DNA of 64,000 nucleotides from Kushneria aurantia DSM 21353 (GCF_000382245.1 NZ_KB907868.1:1-64000); one strand, 5' to 3'. Shown: positions 35,935 to 46,461, counted from the first letter of the stretch. A program made the numbers and translations. Notes: generated from the letters alone by a model not told the origin.

Positions 35935-37926
35935 GTGATTTCTGTCGATACCCCCGATACGGATAGCGCGGCGCGCCTGGCGCCGCTGCTGGACAAACTG
36001 GATGACGCCCTGCAGGCCATGGCGCAGGCGCCCCCTTTCGCCCGCGCCGGCCGGGTCGGGCGCGTTTTCGATATCGCCCGCCGCGCCATGCGTGAAAGCG
36101 GCGGTTGCGCGGCACTCGAGGCGCGCACGCCACAGCTCGAGGCGTGCGGCGTCTTCGACGGCTCCGACTGGGCCAGCCCGCAGACCCTGCAGCCGACGCT
36201 GACCCGCCAGTCGCTGCGCAGCCCCAACCCCGATACGCTGATCATCGAGGCGTTGAGCGAGCTGCGGCTGCTGGCCGTGGCGCTGGGCGACTACCACCAC
36301 CCGCTGATCTCCGCCGAGCAGGCACATCACTACCTCAAGCAGGTGCTGGCGCTCAATCTGACGCTGTTGTTCAACCCGCCCGATGAAGCCGAGCGTGAAA
36401 CCCAGGGCAAGCTGGCGCAGCTGCCGCGCCTGCTGTGTCGCTATCTGGTCGAGCGTATCGGCTTCACCTATATCCTCGATGCCATGGTCGATGAGGTCTG
36501 GCGACTGTTGCGTCAGCGGCCGCTGCAGGTCGAACCGATTCGCCAGATGATCGGCCAGATGGCGCTCTGTCAGGCCGACCCCGACATCGACCCGCGGGCC
36601 AGCGGGCAGGGCGCGTCGCGGCTGATCAGCAGCCTTTTCGGCCCCACCCAGGCGTGTCGCGAGGATCCGGGCGTGGCCGTTTACGCCGAGCGGCTGGCGG
36701 CCATGGACAGTGCCACTTTGCAGCAGGAGGCGACCGGCATGGCGCGCGCCATGCACGACACCGGGCTGGTATCGCCCTATCACGCGGTGCTGATGCGCCA
36801 TCTGCTGGCCGAGGGCGACTACCTGCTCGGCGAGGCGCTGGGGCTCTCGTCCACCGGGCGTGACTGCATGCTCTGCTTTCACCAACTGATTCGGGCGCTG
36901 ATCGACGGTGTCGCCAGCCCGACGACCGCTCAGGGGCTCTACGGTCTGGCGATGATGCTCGAGCGTGGCATTCTCTATCAGCCCTCGCTGGCGCCGGCGC
37001 TGTGGCGTCAGCTGGCGCTGACACCCGGCGAGAACGGCTGCGAGCGGCTGCGTCTCGCCTTCGGCGACGCCGCCGCGCCCGAGGCGCACCTGTTGGCCGG
37101 CGTGCTCTGCATGATGGGGCTGCCGCTGGGCGTGGGGCAGGGCAACAACCCCACCTGCCAGTCCGCGCGGGCGCTCTCCATGTGGGCCTGGAACGACCCG
37201 GATTATATGCTGCAGATGGTCGCCCGGGCGGCGCGCGACGACGAGATCGTCATGCATTTCGAGGGCCGCCCCATCTCCTCGAAGACCGCCAGACCGGGGC
37301 TGGCGACCACGCTGCCGCTCGATCTCGATGCCGTGTCGCTGCTGGTGGTGCCGCATCTTGACCGCATCTACGCCGAGATGGGGCGGTTGTGCAGCTACCG
37401 TGACGGTGACCCTCATCGCTGGATCAACCCCGAGTTCCACGGCTGGTGGGTCGGGCGCGGCTTTCGCATCAACGTGGACGTGGGCAGCGGGCGTCTCGAC
37501 AGGCCCGAACTCTTTCTGCGCCACTTCTACGCCACCTATCATCCCTTCTACAACGGCAATCAGCCGCTGATTCACCCTCAGCCGGCGGGCATTGCCGTGA
37601 CCGACAGCGCCGGCCGCTTCATCGGCTGGCACGCCATTACCATTCAGCGCGCCGCTCTGGGGCCGGACGAGCAGATGCGCGTCTACTTCTTCAACCCCAA
37701 CAACGACAGCGGCCAGGACTGGGGCGACGGCGTGCAGGTCAGCACCGACGGCAACGGCGAGCGCTTCGGCGAAGCCTCGCTGCCCTACGCGCAGTTCGCC
37801 TCGCGGCTCTACATCTTCCACCACGACCCGCACGAAAAGGGCCAGCCGGCGAGCGTCCCGGAGGAGGAGATTGCCGAGGCGATGGGCTACCTGCAGCGTA
37901 GCTGGGGCAGTGAGCGAATGGCGTAA
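35935..37926 (+). CDS. Uncharacterised protein with papain-like Cys-His-Asn pattern
   Basis: This 663-residue protein belongs to no family I can name. The N-terminal 350 residues are helical and leucine-rich. The C-terminal half contains NNPTCQSARALSMWAW (Cys408), FIGWHAITI (His566) and FFNPNND (587-591). That order and spacing are what papain- and transglutaminase-fold enzymes show for Cys, His and Asn/Asp. It could cut or form amide bonds. The start is GTG with AAGGAG five bases before it. It follows the ATP-grasp gene and ends at a strong terminator. Confidence 0.7.
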   Translation: MISVDTPDTDSAARLAPLLDKLDDALQAMAQAPPFARAGRVGRVFDIARRAMRESGGCAALEARTPQLEACGVFDGSDWASPQTLQPTLTRQSLRSPNPDTLIIEALSELRLLAVALGDYHHPLISAEQAHHYLKQVLALNLTLLFNPPDEAERETQGKLAQLPRLLCRYLVERIGFTYILDAMVDEVWRLLRQRPLQVEPIRQMIGQMALCQADPDIDPRASGQGASRLISSLFGPTQACREDPGVAVYAERLAAMDSATLQQEATGMARAMHDTGLVSPYHAVLMRHLLAEGDYLLGEALGLSSTGRDCMLCFHQLIRALIDGVASPTTAQGLYGLAMMLERGILYQPSLAPALWRQLALTPGENGCERLRLAFGDAAAPEAHLLAGVLCMMGLPLGVGQGNNPTCQSARALSMWAWNDPDYMLQMVARAARDDEIVMHFEGRPISSKTARPGLATTLPLDLDAVSLLVVPHLDRIYAEMGRLCSYRDGDPHRWINPEFHGWWVGRGFRINVDVGSGRLDRPELFLRHFYATYHPFYNGNQPLIHPQPAGIAVTDSAGRFIGWHAITIQRAALGPDEQMRVYFFNPNNDSGQDWGDGVQVSTDGNGERFGEASLPYAQFASRLYIFHHDPHEKGQPASVPEEEIAEAMGYLQRSWGSERMA

Positions 37927-37960
37927 GCCGCGACACGCGCCGTGGTGAGCGTTGAAAACG

Positions 37961-38000
37961 GCGAACGGGTGGTCATCAGACGGCACCGTTCGCTTTTTTT
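37961..38000 (+). terminator. Rho-independent terminator before the cas operon
   Basis: GCGAACGG (37961-37968) pairs with CCGTTCGC (37986-37993), followed by seven T residues. It ends the ATP-grasp/papain-like operon and insulates the cas genes. Confidence 0.8.
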
Positions 38001-38122
38001 GTGCCACCTGATGAAAAGCCGTTGCCATAAAAAGCGGCCGCCTGCCTGTTCAAATTACCCGTTATGTGCGCTTCATGGCGGTCGATACTCTGTGATAAAG
38101 CCAGCGAAGCGGTGGGCATGCC

Positions 38123-39103
38123 ATGGAAGATCTCTCCCCCGGTGATCTGAAGACCATCCTTCACTCCAAAAGGGCCAACCTTTACTACCTGCAGCACTGC
38201 CGCGTGCTGGTCAACGGCGGCCGCGTCGAGTACGTCACCGACGAAGGCAAGCGCTCGAAGTACTGGAACATTCCCATCGCCAACACCACCTCGCTGCTGC
38301 TGGGTACCGGCACCTCGGTGACCCAGGCGGCGATGCGCGAGCTGGCCAAAGCGGGCGTGCTGGTCGGCTTCTGCGGTGGCGGCGGTACGCCGCTGTTCTC
38401 CGCCAACGAGGTCGATGTCGAAGTGGCCTGGTTCAGCCCGCAGAGCGAATACCGGCCCACCGAATACCTGCAGTACTGGGTGCGCTTCTGGTTCGATGAC
38501 GCCCTGCGGCTGGAAGCGGCACGCGAATTTCAGCGCGAGCGGCTGCAGCAGGTCGAAACGCACTGGCTGGCGCCGCGCTTTCAGCGTGACAGCGGCTTTG
38601 AACCCTCCGGCACCGAACTGAAGACGCTGCTGGCGCGCAGCCGTGACGCGATCAGCGCAGCGCCCGACACCAATGCGCTGCTCACCGAAGAGGCGCGGCT
38701 GACCAAGCAGCTGTTCCGGCTCGCCAGCCAGGCGGTCGGCTACGGCGACTTCAGCCGCGCCAAAGGCGGCAGCGGTGTCGACCCCGCCAACCGTTTCCTC
38801 GACCACGGCAACTACCTTGCCTACGGGCTGGGCGCCACCGCCAGCTGGGTACTGGGGCTGCCTCACGGCCTGGCCGTGCTGCATGGCAAGACCCGGCGCG
38901 GTGGACTGGTATTCGACATCGCCGATTTGATCAAGGACGCCATCATCCTGCCGCAGGCGTTCATCTCCGCCGGCCGTGGCGACGAGGAGCAGGAGTTTCG
39001 CCAGGCCTGCATCGAGCGTCTGACGCAGGTTGAAGCCCTGGACACCATGATCGACACATTGAAAGGTGTCGCCGAACGGCTCGGACATGAGGCCGTGCGA
39101 TGA
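38123..39103 (+). CDS. cas1: Type I-F CRISPR integrase Cas1
   Basis: This 326-residue protein is typical of Cas1 in I-F loci. The N-terminal beta domain opens ILHSKRANLYYLQHCRVLVNGG. The helical domain has GLPHGLAVLHGKTRRGGLVFDIADLIKD, carrying the histidine and aspartate metal ligands. With the Cas2 part of Cas2-3 it inserts new spacers. The gene opens the operon and its stop overlaps the start of cas3 by 4 bp. Confidence 0.95.
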   Translation: MEDLSPGDLKTILHSKRANLYYLQHCRVLVNGGRVEYVTDEGKRSKYWNIPIANTTSLLLGTGTSVTQAAMRELAKAGVLVGFCGGGGTPLFSANEVDVEVAWFSPQSEYRPTEYLQYWVRFWFDDALRLEAAREFQRERLQQVETHWLAPRFQRDSGFEPSGTELKTLLARSRDAISAAPDTNALLTEEARLTKQLFRLASQAVGYGDFSRAKGGSGVDPANRFLDHGNYLAYGLGATASWVLGLPHGLAVLHGKTRRGGLVFDIADLIKDAIILPQAFISAGRGDEEQEFRQACIERLTQVEALDTMIDTLKGVAERLGHEAVR

Positions 39104-42100
39104 ATGTCCTGATCGTCTCCCAGTGCCATAAGAATGCGCTCAAGGAGACGCGGCGCATTCTCGATCAGTTTGCCGAGCGTCGCGGCGAACGCAGCTGGCA
39201 GACCGCCATCACCAAAGCCGGGCTCGACACACTGCGCAAGCTGCTGCGCCAGAAGGCGCGCAAAAATACCGCTGTCGCCTGCCACTGGATTCGTGGCCAC
39301 GACCACAGCGAGCTTTTGTGGATCGTCGGCGACGCTTCGCAGTTCAACGCGCGCGGCGCCACGCCGACCAACACCACGCGACGCAATATCCTGCGCGCGG
39401 AGGACGAGAATGACTGGCACTCGCTGCGCCTGATTCACCTGCTCGCCTCGATGGCGGCGCTGTTTCACGATCTCGGCAAGGCAACCGACGCTTTCCAGCG
39501 GCGTCTTGCCGGCAAGCTGGAGGGACGCAACCTTTATCGTCACGAATGGGGGTCACTGCGGCTGCTGGAGGCCTTTGTTGGCGATGACGACGACGCGGGC
39601 TGGCTGGCCCGTCTGCAGCGTCCGAGCGTTGACGACGACGCCTGCTGGCTGGCCCGTCTCGGGCGCGACGGACTGGATACGTTGGCTGGAAACGGCGCGC
39701 CGCTTTCACGACTGCCGCCGCTGGCGACAGCGATCGGCTGGCTGATCGTCAGCCACCACCGTTTACCGGCACTGCCTGCGCATCATGAAGACGGCGCGCA
39801 GAAGTGGGTCGGGGCGCGAGCAATGCTCAACGCCGACGGTCTTCCGGACCTGCCCGCCGCCATTACCGCGGCCTGGAATGAACGGGTCGACGCGAGCGCT
39901 GGCTCTGATGACATCGCCGCGTACTGGTGCTTCCCTCACGGCCTGCCGGTTACCGATGAGGCCTGGCGCGCCCGCGCCAGCCGCCTCGCCCGCCAGCTGA
40001 GGGAAGCGCGTCTCGAGACCGCGCCTCTCGGCTCGCCCTACATCATGCATCTGGCGCGTCTGGCGCTGATGCTGGCCGATCACCACTACTCGAGCCTGGT
40101 CGATACCGGGCGGCTCCAGGGGCCATGGCCGGGATCACTCTACGCCAATACCACCACATGGAACGGCAGGCGCGTGCCCTGTCAGCCCCTGACCGAGCAT
40201 CTGCTCGGCGTGGTGCGTGCGACCGGCGAGATCGTGCACTTCCTGCCGGATATGACGGCAGCGCTGCCACGCATTGCGCGCCACAAGGGCTTCAGGGCGC
40301 GCAGCCGCCACGCCCGCTTTCGCTGGCAGGACAGGGCCTTCGATCTCGCCGTCGGATTACGCCAGCCGAGCCGCGAACAGGGTTTTTTCGGCGTCAATAT
40401 GGCCTCGACCGGCTGCGGCAAGACCATCGCCAACGGGCGAATCCTCTATGCACTGGCCGACCCGGAGAGCGGCGCACGCTTCACGATCGCGCTGGGCCTT
40501 CGCACCCTGACACTACAGACCGGTCAGGTCTATCGTGAACGTCTGGGGCTGGGGGCCGATGAACTGGCCATTCGCGTCGGTGGTAGCGCCAGCCGGGCGC
40601 TGTTCGAACATCAAGGGTCCGGCGGCTCCGACTCCCGCGCCGAACTGCTCGACGATCAGCACCACGTGTTTTATGAAGGAGACCTCGACGCTCATCCGGT
40701 GCTGCGCAGGGCCGTGGCAGACCCCCATGCCCGGGCATTGATCGAGGCGCCGGTGCTGGCCTACACGCTTGACCATCTGGTGCCTGCCACCGAAAGCCTG
40801 CGCGGCGGTGGGCAGATTGCGCCGATGCTGCGGCTGATGAGCAGCGATCTGGTGCTGGACGAGCCCGACGACTTCGATATCGATGACCTGCCGGCGCTGA
40901 CGCGGCTGGTCTACTGGACCGGCCTGCTGGGCGCGCGCGTGCTGCTCTCTTCCGCCACGCTGCCGCCGGCGCTGGTACGCGGGTTGTTCGACGCCTACCG
41001 CGAAGGGCGCGCCGAGTATCAGCGCCACCGTGGCGCGCCCGGCGCCCTGGTCGCCCCCGTCTGCGCCTGGTTCGACGAGCACGGCTGTACGCACCAACAA
41101 TGCGCCGAGGGCGACGCGTTCGATACTGCCCACGACGCCTTTGCGCGCCAGCGCGCGGCCCGGCTCGCCGCGCTCGAGCCACGACGGCGCGGCTACCCTG
41201 TGCCCGTGTCGGCACCCTCAAGACATCCGGATGCGATTCACGAGGCGGTGGCGCAGACCGTTCTGAAAGAAGCCTTTACGCTGCACGCGCAGCACCACAC
41301 CCTCGACCCCTACAGCAGCAAGCGGGTCAGTTTCGGGCTGGTGCGCATGGCCAACATCGAGCCACTGGTGGCCGTGGCCCAGGCCATTTACCGTGCCGGG
41401 ATTGCCGAAGGCATGCAGATTCACCTCTGCGTCTACCATTCGCAGTTTCCGCTTTTATTGCGCTCCCGGCTGGAAAATCGGCTGGATCAGGCACTCGATC
41501 GCCGCGAGCCGAACGCGGTATTCGAGCTGACCGATATCCGCCACCGGCTTATCGGTGAGGCCGAGAATCATCTGTTTATCGTACTGGGGTCGCCGGTCAC
41601 CGAAGTGGGGCGCGATCACGACTACGACTGGGCGGTGGTCGAACCCTCGTCGATGCGTTCCATCATCCAGCTCGCCGGGCGCGTGCGGCGCCACCGCCAT
41701 GATCCCGTCACTGCGCCCAATATCGCCCTGCTGGACACCAACCTGCGCCATCTTGCCGGCAAGCATCCTGCCTTTTGCCGTCCGGGGTTCGAGACCGAAC
41801 AGCACTGGCCGCTGGCGAAACATCGATTGAACAGCCTGCTGCGCGATGAAGAGATCACCGCCATCGACTCGCGCCCGCGCCTGCTGCCGGCCGACAGCCT
41901 CGAGCCCGCCAGCAGGCTGGTCGATCTCGAACACGCGCGGCTCAGGATGCTGATGGTGGAAGGTGCCGAACCGCCCGGCCAGCGACGTTCTCGCCGGCGC
42001 AAAGCGCTCCACCTGGGCGCCTGTCTGTTCTATCGCCCGCCGGCGATATCGCTGAGCGCCGTGGCGATCCAGCAGCAGCCCTTTCGCGAGGATAACGAGC

Positions 42101-42420
42101 CGGACGCCGAATTCGTGCTCTACCCGGACGAGACTGATGAGGATTACGGCTTTTGGCGCGTCGATGGCAGGGGGCGGGATCAGACGCTGACGCCGGTTGA
42201 ATCCGAGCTGGATCGGCTGGCCGATGAGGCGGTGGAGAATCCGGGCGTCACGCCCTGGAACGAGCCGGACTACATGGCCGCCCTGAGCGAGCAGGCCGAG
42301 GCGATGGAGATGTCACTGGAGCGCTGCGCCGAGCGCTTCGGGCGCATCCGCCTCAAGCCCGATCGCGCTCCGCAGGGGTGGCACTTTCATCCCGCGCTTG
42401 GGTTTGTGCGGAAAAAATGA
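39100..42420 (+). CDS. cas3: Cas2-3 fusion, nuclease-helicase of type I-F
   Basis: The 1106-residue protein has an N-terminal Cas2-like domain (MNVLIVSQCHKNALKETRRI), an HD nuclease (FHDLGKATDAF, His/Asp at 123-124), and a superfamily 2 helicase with MASTGCGKTIAN near 433, LVLDEPDDFD near 586 and IIQLAGRVRRHRHD near 855. It unwinds and degrades DNA marked by Cascade and also serves in adaptation with Cas1. All catalytic motifs look intact. The Cas2-Cas3 fusion is the hallmark of I-F. Confidence 0.95.
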   Translation: MNVLIVSQCHKNALKETRRILDQFAERRGERSWQTAITKAGLDTLRKLLRQKARKNTAVACHWIRGHDHSELLWIVGDASQFNARGATPTNTTRRNILRAEDENDWHSLRLIHLLASMAALFHDLGKATDAFQRRLAGKLEGRNLYRHEWGSLRLLEAFVGDDDDAGWLARLQRPSVDDDACWLARLGRDGLDTLAGNGAPLSRLPPLATAIGWLIVSHHRLPALPAHHEDGAQKWVGARAMLNADGLPDLPAAITAAWNERVDASAGSDDIAAYWCFPHGLPVTDEAWRARASRLARQLREARLETAPLGSPYIMHLARLALMLADHHYSSLVDTGRLQGPWPGSLYANTTTWNGRRVPCQPLTEHLLGVVRATGEIVHFLPDMTAALPRIARHKGFRARSRHARFRWQDRAFDLAVGLRQPSREQGFFGVNMASTGCGKTIANGRILYALADPESGARFTIALGLRTLTLQTGQVYRERLGLGADELAIRVGGSASRALFEHQGSGGSDSRAELLDDQHHVFYEGDLDAHPVLRRAVADPHARALIEAPVLAYTLDHLVPATESLRGGGQIAPMLRLMSSDLVLDEPDDFDIDDLPALTRLVYWTGLLGARVLLSSATLPPALVRGLFDAYREGRAEYQRHRGAPGALVAPVCAWFDEHGCTHQQCAEGDAFDTAHDAFARQRAARLAALEPRRRGYPVPVSAPSRHPDAIHEAVAQTVLKEAFTLHAQHHTLDPYSSKRVSFGLVRMANIEPLVAVAQAIYRAGIAEGMQIHLCVYHSQFPLLLRSRLENRLDQALDRREPNAVFELTDIRHRLIGEAENHLFIVLGSPVTEVGRDHDYDWAVVEPSSMRSIIQLAGRVRRHRHDPVTAPNIALLDTNLRHLAGKHPAFCRPGFETEQHWPLAKHRLNSLLRDEEITAIDSRPRLLPADSLEPASRLVDLEHARLRMLMVEGAEPPGQRRSRRRKALHLGACLFYRPPAISLSAVAIQQQPFREDNEPDAEFVLYPDETDEDYGFWRVDGRGRDQTLTPVESELDRLADEAVENPGVTPWNEPDYMAALSEQAEAMEMSLERCAERFGRIRLKPDRAPQGWHFHPALGFVRKK

Positions 42421-42448
42421 CCACCAATCTCTACAAACGAGGTGGAGC

Positions 42449-43846
42449 ATGTCAGAACCAGGCGATAGCCCGCCGCCAACGCTTGCGGCGTTGATCCGCG
42501 GCTTTATCCACGATCGCTTCCAGACCAAAACGGAAAAGCTCGCACCAGACGATCCCGCTTATCTCAAGCTGCAGCAGCAGTTCGAGCCGCAGACCTGGCT
42601 TGCCGACGCGGCAAAACGCGTCAGCCAGCTTCAGGTCGTCACCCACTCGCTCAAGGCGATTCACCCCGACGCCAAGGGCACCAACCTCTACGTAGAGCCC
42701 GGTCAGCTCGAACGTGATGCGCTGGTCGGCAGTCACTGCCTGCCTGCCGATTTCGAAGGCGACGTGGTCGGTAATGCGGCCGCGCTGGACGTCTACAAGT
42801 TCTTGAAATTGCAGTGGCAAGGGCGCTCCCTGCTGGAGCGGGCGCTGGAAGGCGATAAGGCCCTGGTCGAGGCGCTGAGTGACGACCGCGCCATGGCGCA
42901 GTCCTGGGTTCAGGCCTTCGCCAATATCGTCGAACCCAAGGGCGCGCCAAGCTCCCACGCTCGCGGCAAGCAGCTCTACTGGCTGGTCGGTGACGAACCT
43001 GGCGATGACACGAACTATCGCCTGCTGGCACCGCTTTATGCCACGGCTTTGGCACACCCCTTTCACGCTCGGCTAAGCGAGGCGCGCTTTGGCGAACACG
43101 CCAAAGCCGGCCGCAAGGCACGTCGAGACGATGTGGGATTTGAGGACGGTTATGCCGACTACCCCAATCTCGCCATTCAGAAATTCGGTGGCACCAAGCC
43201 CCAGAACATCTCTCAACTTAACAGCGAGCGTGGCGGGCAGAACTACCTCCTCCCGTCACTGCCACCCCACTGGGCATCGCGAGAGATTACAGCGCCTCTG
43301 CGCACCGAGTCTGTTTTCCCGCGTTTTGGCAGACGCACGCCGGTACGGCATCTGGTCAATGATCTGGTGAGCTGGATGAGGCAAAACCTCAGGGAGGACG
43401 AAAAGCGCCAGCGACAGGGGAAGGCGCCGCGAAAAACAGTACAGGATCGCAATCTTCACAATGATCTTGTCGCATCGCTGGCTGATGAGCTGTTGCTGTT
43501 TACCTTCGAGCTACACCGCCTGCCAGCCGGCTGGTCAGCGGACGCTGACTGTCGTCTGGTTCCGGCAGAGCAATACTGGCTCGACCCGGGGCGGGCTGAA
43601 CTGGACACCGAATTCGACAGCGCCCGCCGGCAGTCGCAATGGCATGAAGAGATCGCTGAGCGCGTAGCGCGGTGGCTACGTCATGCTATTGATCGTCGGG
43701 TAAAGGCAGGTCTGGGTGATCCGGAGCATGACTTCTGGACAGGTAAAATCGAGACGGTGATGGAAAGCTTCCGCCGCCAGCTCGACGACCTGCAGGACGT
43801 GCTGCGCAATGACGACGAAGATCAGGATGAAGGAGAAGCGGCATGA
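42449..43846 (+). CDS. csy1: Cascade subunit Csy1 (Cas8f)
   Basis: The 465-residue protein is a little longer than most Csy1. The conserved segments PKGAPSSHARGKQLYWLVGD and NYLLPSLPPHW are present. Csy1 is the large subunit, which recognises the CC PAM and the crRNA 5' handle together with Csy2. GGTGGAG precedes the ATG at 42449. The stop overlaps the csy2 start (ATGA). Confidence 0.93.
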   Translation: MSEPGDSPPPTLAALIRGFIHDRFQTKTEKLAPDDPAYLKLQQQFEPQTWLADAAKRVSQLQVVTHSLKAIHPDAKGTNLYVEPGQLERDALVGSHCLPADFEGDVVGNAAALDVYKFLKLQWQGRSLLERALEGDKALVEALSDDRAMAQSWVQAFANIVEPKGAPSSHARGKQLYWLVGDEPGDDTNYRLLAPLYATALAHPFHARLSEARFGEHAKAGRKARRDDVGFEDGYADYPNLAIQKFGGTKPQNISQLNSERGGQNYLLPSLPPHWASREITAPLRTESVFPRFGRRTPVRHLVNDLVSWMRQNLREDEKRQRQGKAPRKTVQDRNLHNDLVASLADELLLFTFELHRLPAGWSADADCRLVPAEQYWLDPGRAELDTEFDSARRQSQWHEEIAERVARWLRHAIDRRVKAGLGDPEHDFWTGKIETVMESFRRQLDDLQDVLRNDDEDQDEGEAA

Positions 43847-44835
43847 TCGACGCCATTCCCCATCTTCTCGTGCTGCCGCGGCTGCGCCTTCAGAACGCCA
43901 ATGCCATCTCCAGTTCCATGACCTGGGGCTTTCCCGCCATGAGCGCCTTCATGGGCGCTATTCAGGCACTGGAGCGCAATCTGCCCGACGATATTCGGAT
44001 CGTCTTCGACGGTATCGGCGTGGTGTGTCACCACATCGAACCGCAGGTCACCGCAGGCGGCTTTACCCGAGCCTTTCATCTCACCCGCAATCCGGTGGAT
44101 AAATCCGGCAATACGGCCGCCATCGTCGAAGAAGGTCGCGCGCATCTGGAAATCACCCTGCTGATCGGCGTCGAGTCCGACGGTGATGATCTCGGCAACC
44201 CCGAGCGCCGCCATGACATCGCGCGTCGGCTGTTCGAGCAGGTACAGAGCATGCGCATCGCCGGCGGCAGCGTGATGCCACCGCTGAGTGACGCGACGCG
44301 ACAGCGCCCCGAGCTGATCACTTTCGATGCCAATGAAGAGGAGCGCAGCAAATAGTGGCGTCGCCTCAAACGCCGGCTGCTGCCGGGCTTTGCCCTGGTG
44401 CTGCGCGATGATTACCTGAACGAGCATACCGAAACGCTTCAGGCCGAGGACGACAGTGCCACAGCGCTGGATGCCTGGCTTGATCTCTGCCGGCTCAACC
44501 ACGAGTGCCGGATCGAGACGCAGCAGGACAAGGAAGGCCAGACGAAGGAGGTGGCGAAGTGGGAAATTCGTCGCCCCTATCCCGGCTGGCTGGTGCCCAT
44601 CCCGGTCGGCTACGGCGCCATCTCCGATTTGTTCGCGCCCGGCGAGGTCGCCAATGCACGCGATCCGGGGGTGTCGTTTCAATTCGTCGAAAGCCTCTAT
44701 TCCATCGGCGAATGGGTCAGCCCGCATCGCCTGCGCAGCCCGGATGCGCTGCTGTGGTTTGTCAGCAACGACCTCGAACGCGGCGTTTATCGCCTCACCA
44801 ATGACTACGCCCTCACACACGCTCACAACGACTGA
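43843..44835 (+). pseudogene. csy2: Cascade subunit Csy2 (Cas5f), interrupted by an amber codon
   Basis: One frame runs from 43843 to 44835 (330 codons) with clear Csy2 sequence throughout: AISSSMTWGFPAMSAFMGAI near the start, LKRRLLPGFALVLRDDYL in the middle and YPGWLVPIPVGYGAISDL near the end. It is broken only by TAG at 44353-44355 (codon 171, after ERSK). A single C-to-T change from CAG would explain it. A GTG at 44398 could restart, but no RBS is obvious. The rest shows no decay, so the change is recent, suppressed, or a sequencing error. Codons 48-58 are matched by spacer 10. Confidence 0.9.
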
Positions 44836-44853
44836 TCATCAAGGAGACACCGC

Positions 44854-45888
44854 ATGGCTAAAAACGACGCACTCAAAACCGCTTCCGTCCTCGCCTTCGA
44901 GCGCAAGCTGGATCCCTCCGATGCGATGTTCAGCGCTGGCCGCTGGGAGGAGCTGAGTACCTACAAGGCGTGGCCCGGCATCCCGGTTCGTGAGAAATCG
45001 GTGCGTGGCACCATCTCCAACCGCCTGAAAGCAAAGGACCAGGACCCGGCCAAACTCGACGCCGCGATTGAAAACCCCAACCTGCAGACCGTCGATGTCG
45101 CGGCATTGCCCCACGACGCCGACACCCTGGCGGTAAGTTTCACTCTGCGCGTGCTGGCCGGTGCCGGCACGCCTTCCGCCTGTAACAACGCCGAATACCA
45201 GAAAAAGCTTGCGCAGACCGTCAGCGGCTATGTCAGCGAACAGGGCTTTAACGAGCTGGCGCATCGCTACGCCTGCAACCTCGCCAACGGCCGCTTTCTG
45301 TGGCGCAACCGCATGGGCGCCGAGCAGGTTGAGGTTCGGGTCAGTCAGATGAAAGCGGGGCAGGCGGAGAAGACATGGACCTTCGATGCGCTTGATCACT
45401 CGACGCGAGATTTTACTGGCACCGATCAGACACGCGAGCTGGGCGAAACGATCGCCAAAGCGCTGGCCGGCGAGCAGTATTTGCTGCTCGACGTGGTCGC
45501 CTTCGCGCGTGAGGGCGCCGGCCAGGAGGTCTTTCCCTCTCAGGAACTGATTCTGGAACGCTCACGTGGTGACAAGAGCAAGACGCTTTACAGCATCGGT
45601 GACGACAAGAACGCGGCGATTCACTCCCAGAAGCTGGGTAACGCCCTGCGCACGATCGATACCTGGTACCCGGCGCCGGAAGATGGCAGCAACCTCGGCC
45701 CGATCGCCGTCGAGCCCTACGGCTCGGTGACCACCCAGGGGACCGCCTACCGCCAGCCGAAACAGAAGGTGGATTTCTACAATCTGCTGGATAACTGGCT
45801 TTTGAAGGACCAGGTGCCCTCTGTTGAGAACCAGCACTTCGTGATGGCGACTCTGGTACGCGGCGGTGTCTTCGGCGATGCGGGGTAA
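44854..45888 (+). CDS. csy3: Cascade backbone subunit Csy3 (Cas7f)
   Basis: The 344-residue protein shows the Csy3 pattern: [19 protein letters not shown] at the start, [20 protein letters not shown] in the middle, [18 protein letters not shown], and [18 protein letters not shown] near the end. Six copies normally line the crRNA. AAGGAG precedes the ATG. It looks intact and full-length. Confidence 0.95.
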   Translation: MAKNDALKTASVLAFERKLDPSDAMFSAGRWEELSTYKAWPGIPVREKSVRGTISNRLKAKDQDPAKLDAAIENPNLQTVDVAALPHDADTLAVSFTLRVLAGAGTPSACNNAEYQKKLAQTVSGYVSEQGFNELAHRYACNLANGRFLWRNRMGAEQVEVRVSQMKAGQAEKTWTFDALDHSTRDFTGTDQTRELGETIAKALAGEQYLLLDVVAFAREGAGQEVFPSQELILERSRGDKSKTLYSIGDDKNAAIHSQKLGNALRTIDTWYPAPEDGSNLGPIAVEPYGSVTTQGTAYRQPKQKVDFYNLLDNWLLKDQVPSVENQHFVMATLVRGGVFGDAG

Positions 45889-45891
45889 GTC

Positions 45892-46461
45892 ATGGACCAC
45901 TATATCGATATTCGACTGCGGCCCGACCCGGACTTCCCGGCAGCGATGCTGATGGGCGCGCTCTACGGCAAGCTGCATCGCGCGCTGTATGACCTTGGCG
46001 CTGACGATATTGGCATCAGTCTGCCCGACCACAAAACCGGTGTGCGCGCCCGGACGCCGGGCGACAGGCTGCGGCTGCACGGTGGCCGTGAACGGCTCGA
46101 ACAGCTGATGGCGACGAATTGGCTGAACGGCATGCGCGACCACGTCACGATCGAGGCCATTAGCGCCGTGCCGGCCAGTGCTCGCCACTGCACCGTCTGC
46201 CGACGCCAGTTCAATACTGGTGGCCCCAGCCGTGCGCGACGCTATGCGCGTCGTCATGGCGTGAGCGAAAGCGAAGCGCAGCAACTGCTGGCCGGCGCCG
46301 CCGAGCGGCGGCTGTCGCTGCCTTTTGTGCAGATCGCCAGCCGCTCCACGGGAGAACGCTTCGCGCTCTTTGTCGAACACGGCAAACCGCAACCGCAGCC
46401 CACAGGGGGTAAGTTCAACCACTATGGCCTGAGCCGGGAGGCTACTGTTCCCTGGTTTTGA
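45892..46461 (+). CDS. cas6f: CRISPR RNA endonuclease Cas6f (Csy4)
   Basis: The 189-residue protein has His29 in LYGKLHRAL at the position of the catalytic histidine of P. aeruginosa Csy4, and a C-terminal RNA-binding region (RRLSLPFVQIASRSTGERF ... GKFNHYGLSR). It cuts pre-crRNA at the 3' base of the repeat hairpin and stays bound. It starts three bases after the csy3 stop and is the last cas gene before the leader. Confidence 0.94.
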   Translation: MDHYIDIRLRPDPDFPAAMLMGALYGKLHRALYDLGADDIGISLPDHKTGVRARTPGDRLRLHGGRERLEQLMATNWLNGMRDHVTIEAISAVPASARHCTVCRRQFNTGGPSRARRYARRHGVSESEAQQLLAGAAERRLSLPFVQIASRSTGERFALFVEHGKPQPQPTGGKFNHYGLSREATVPWF

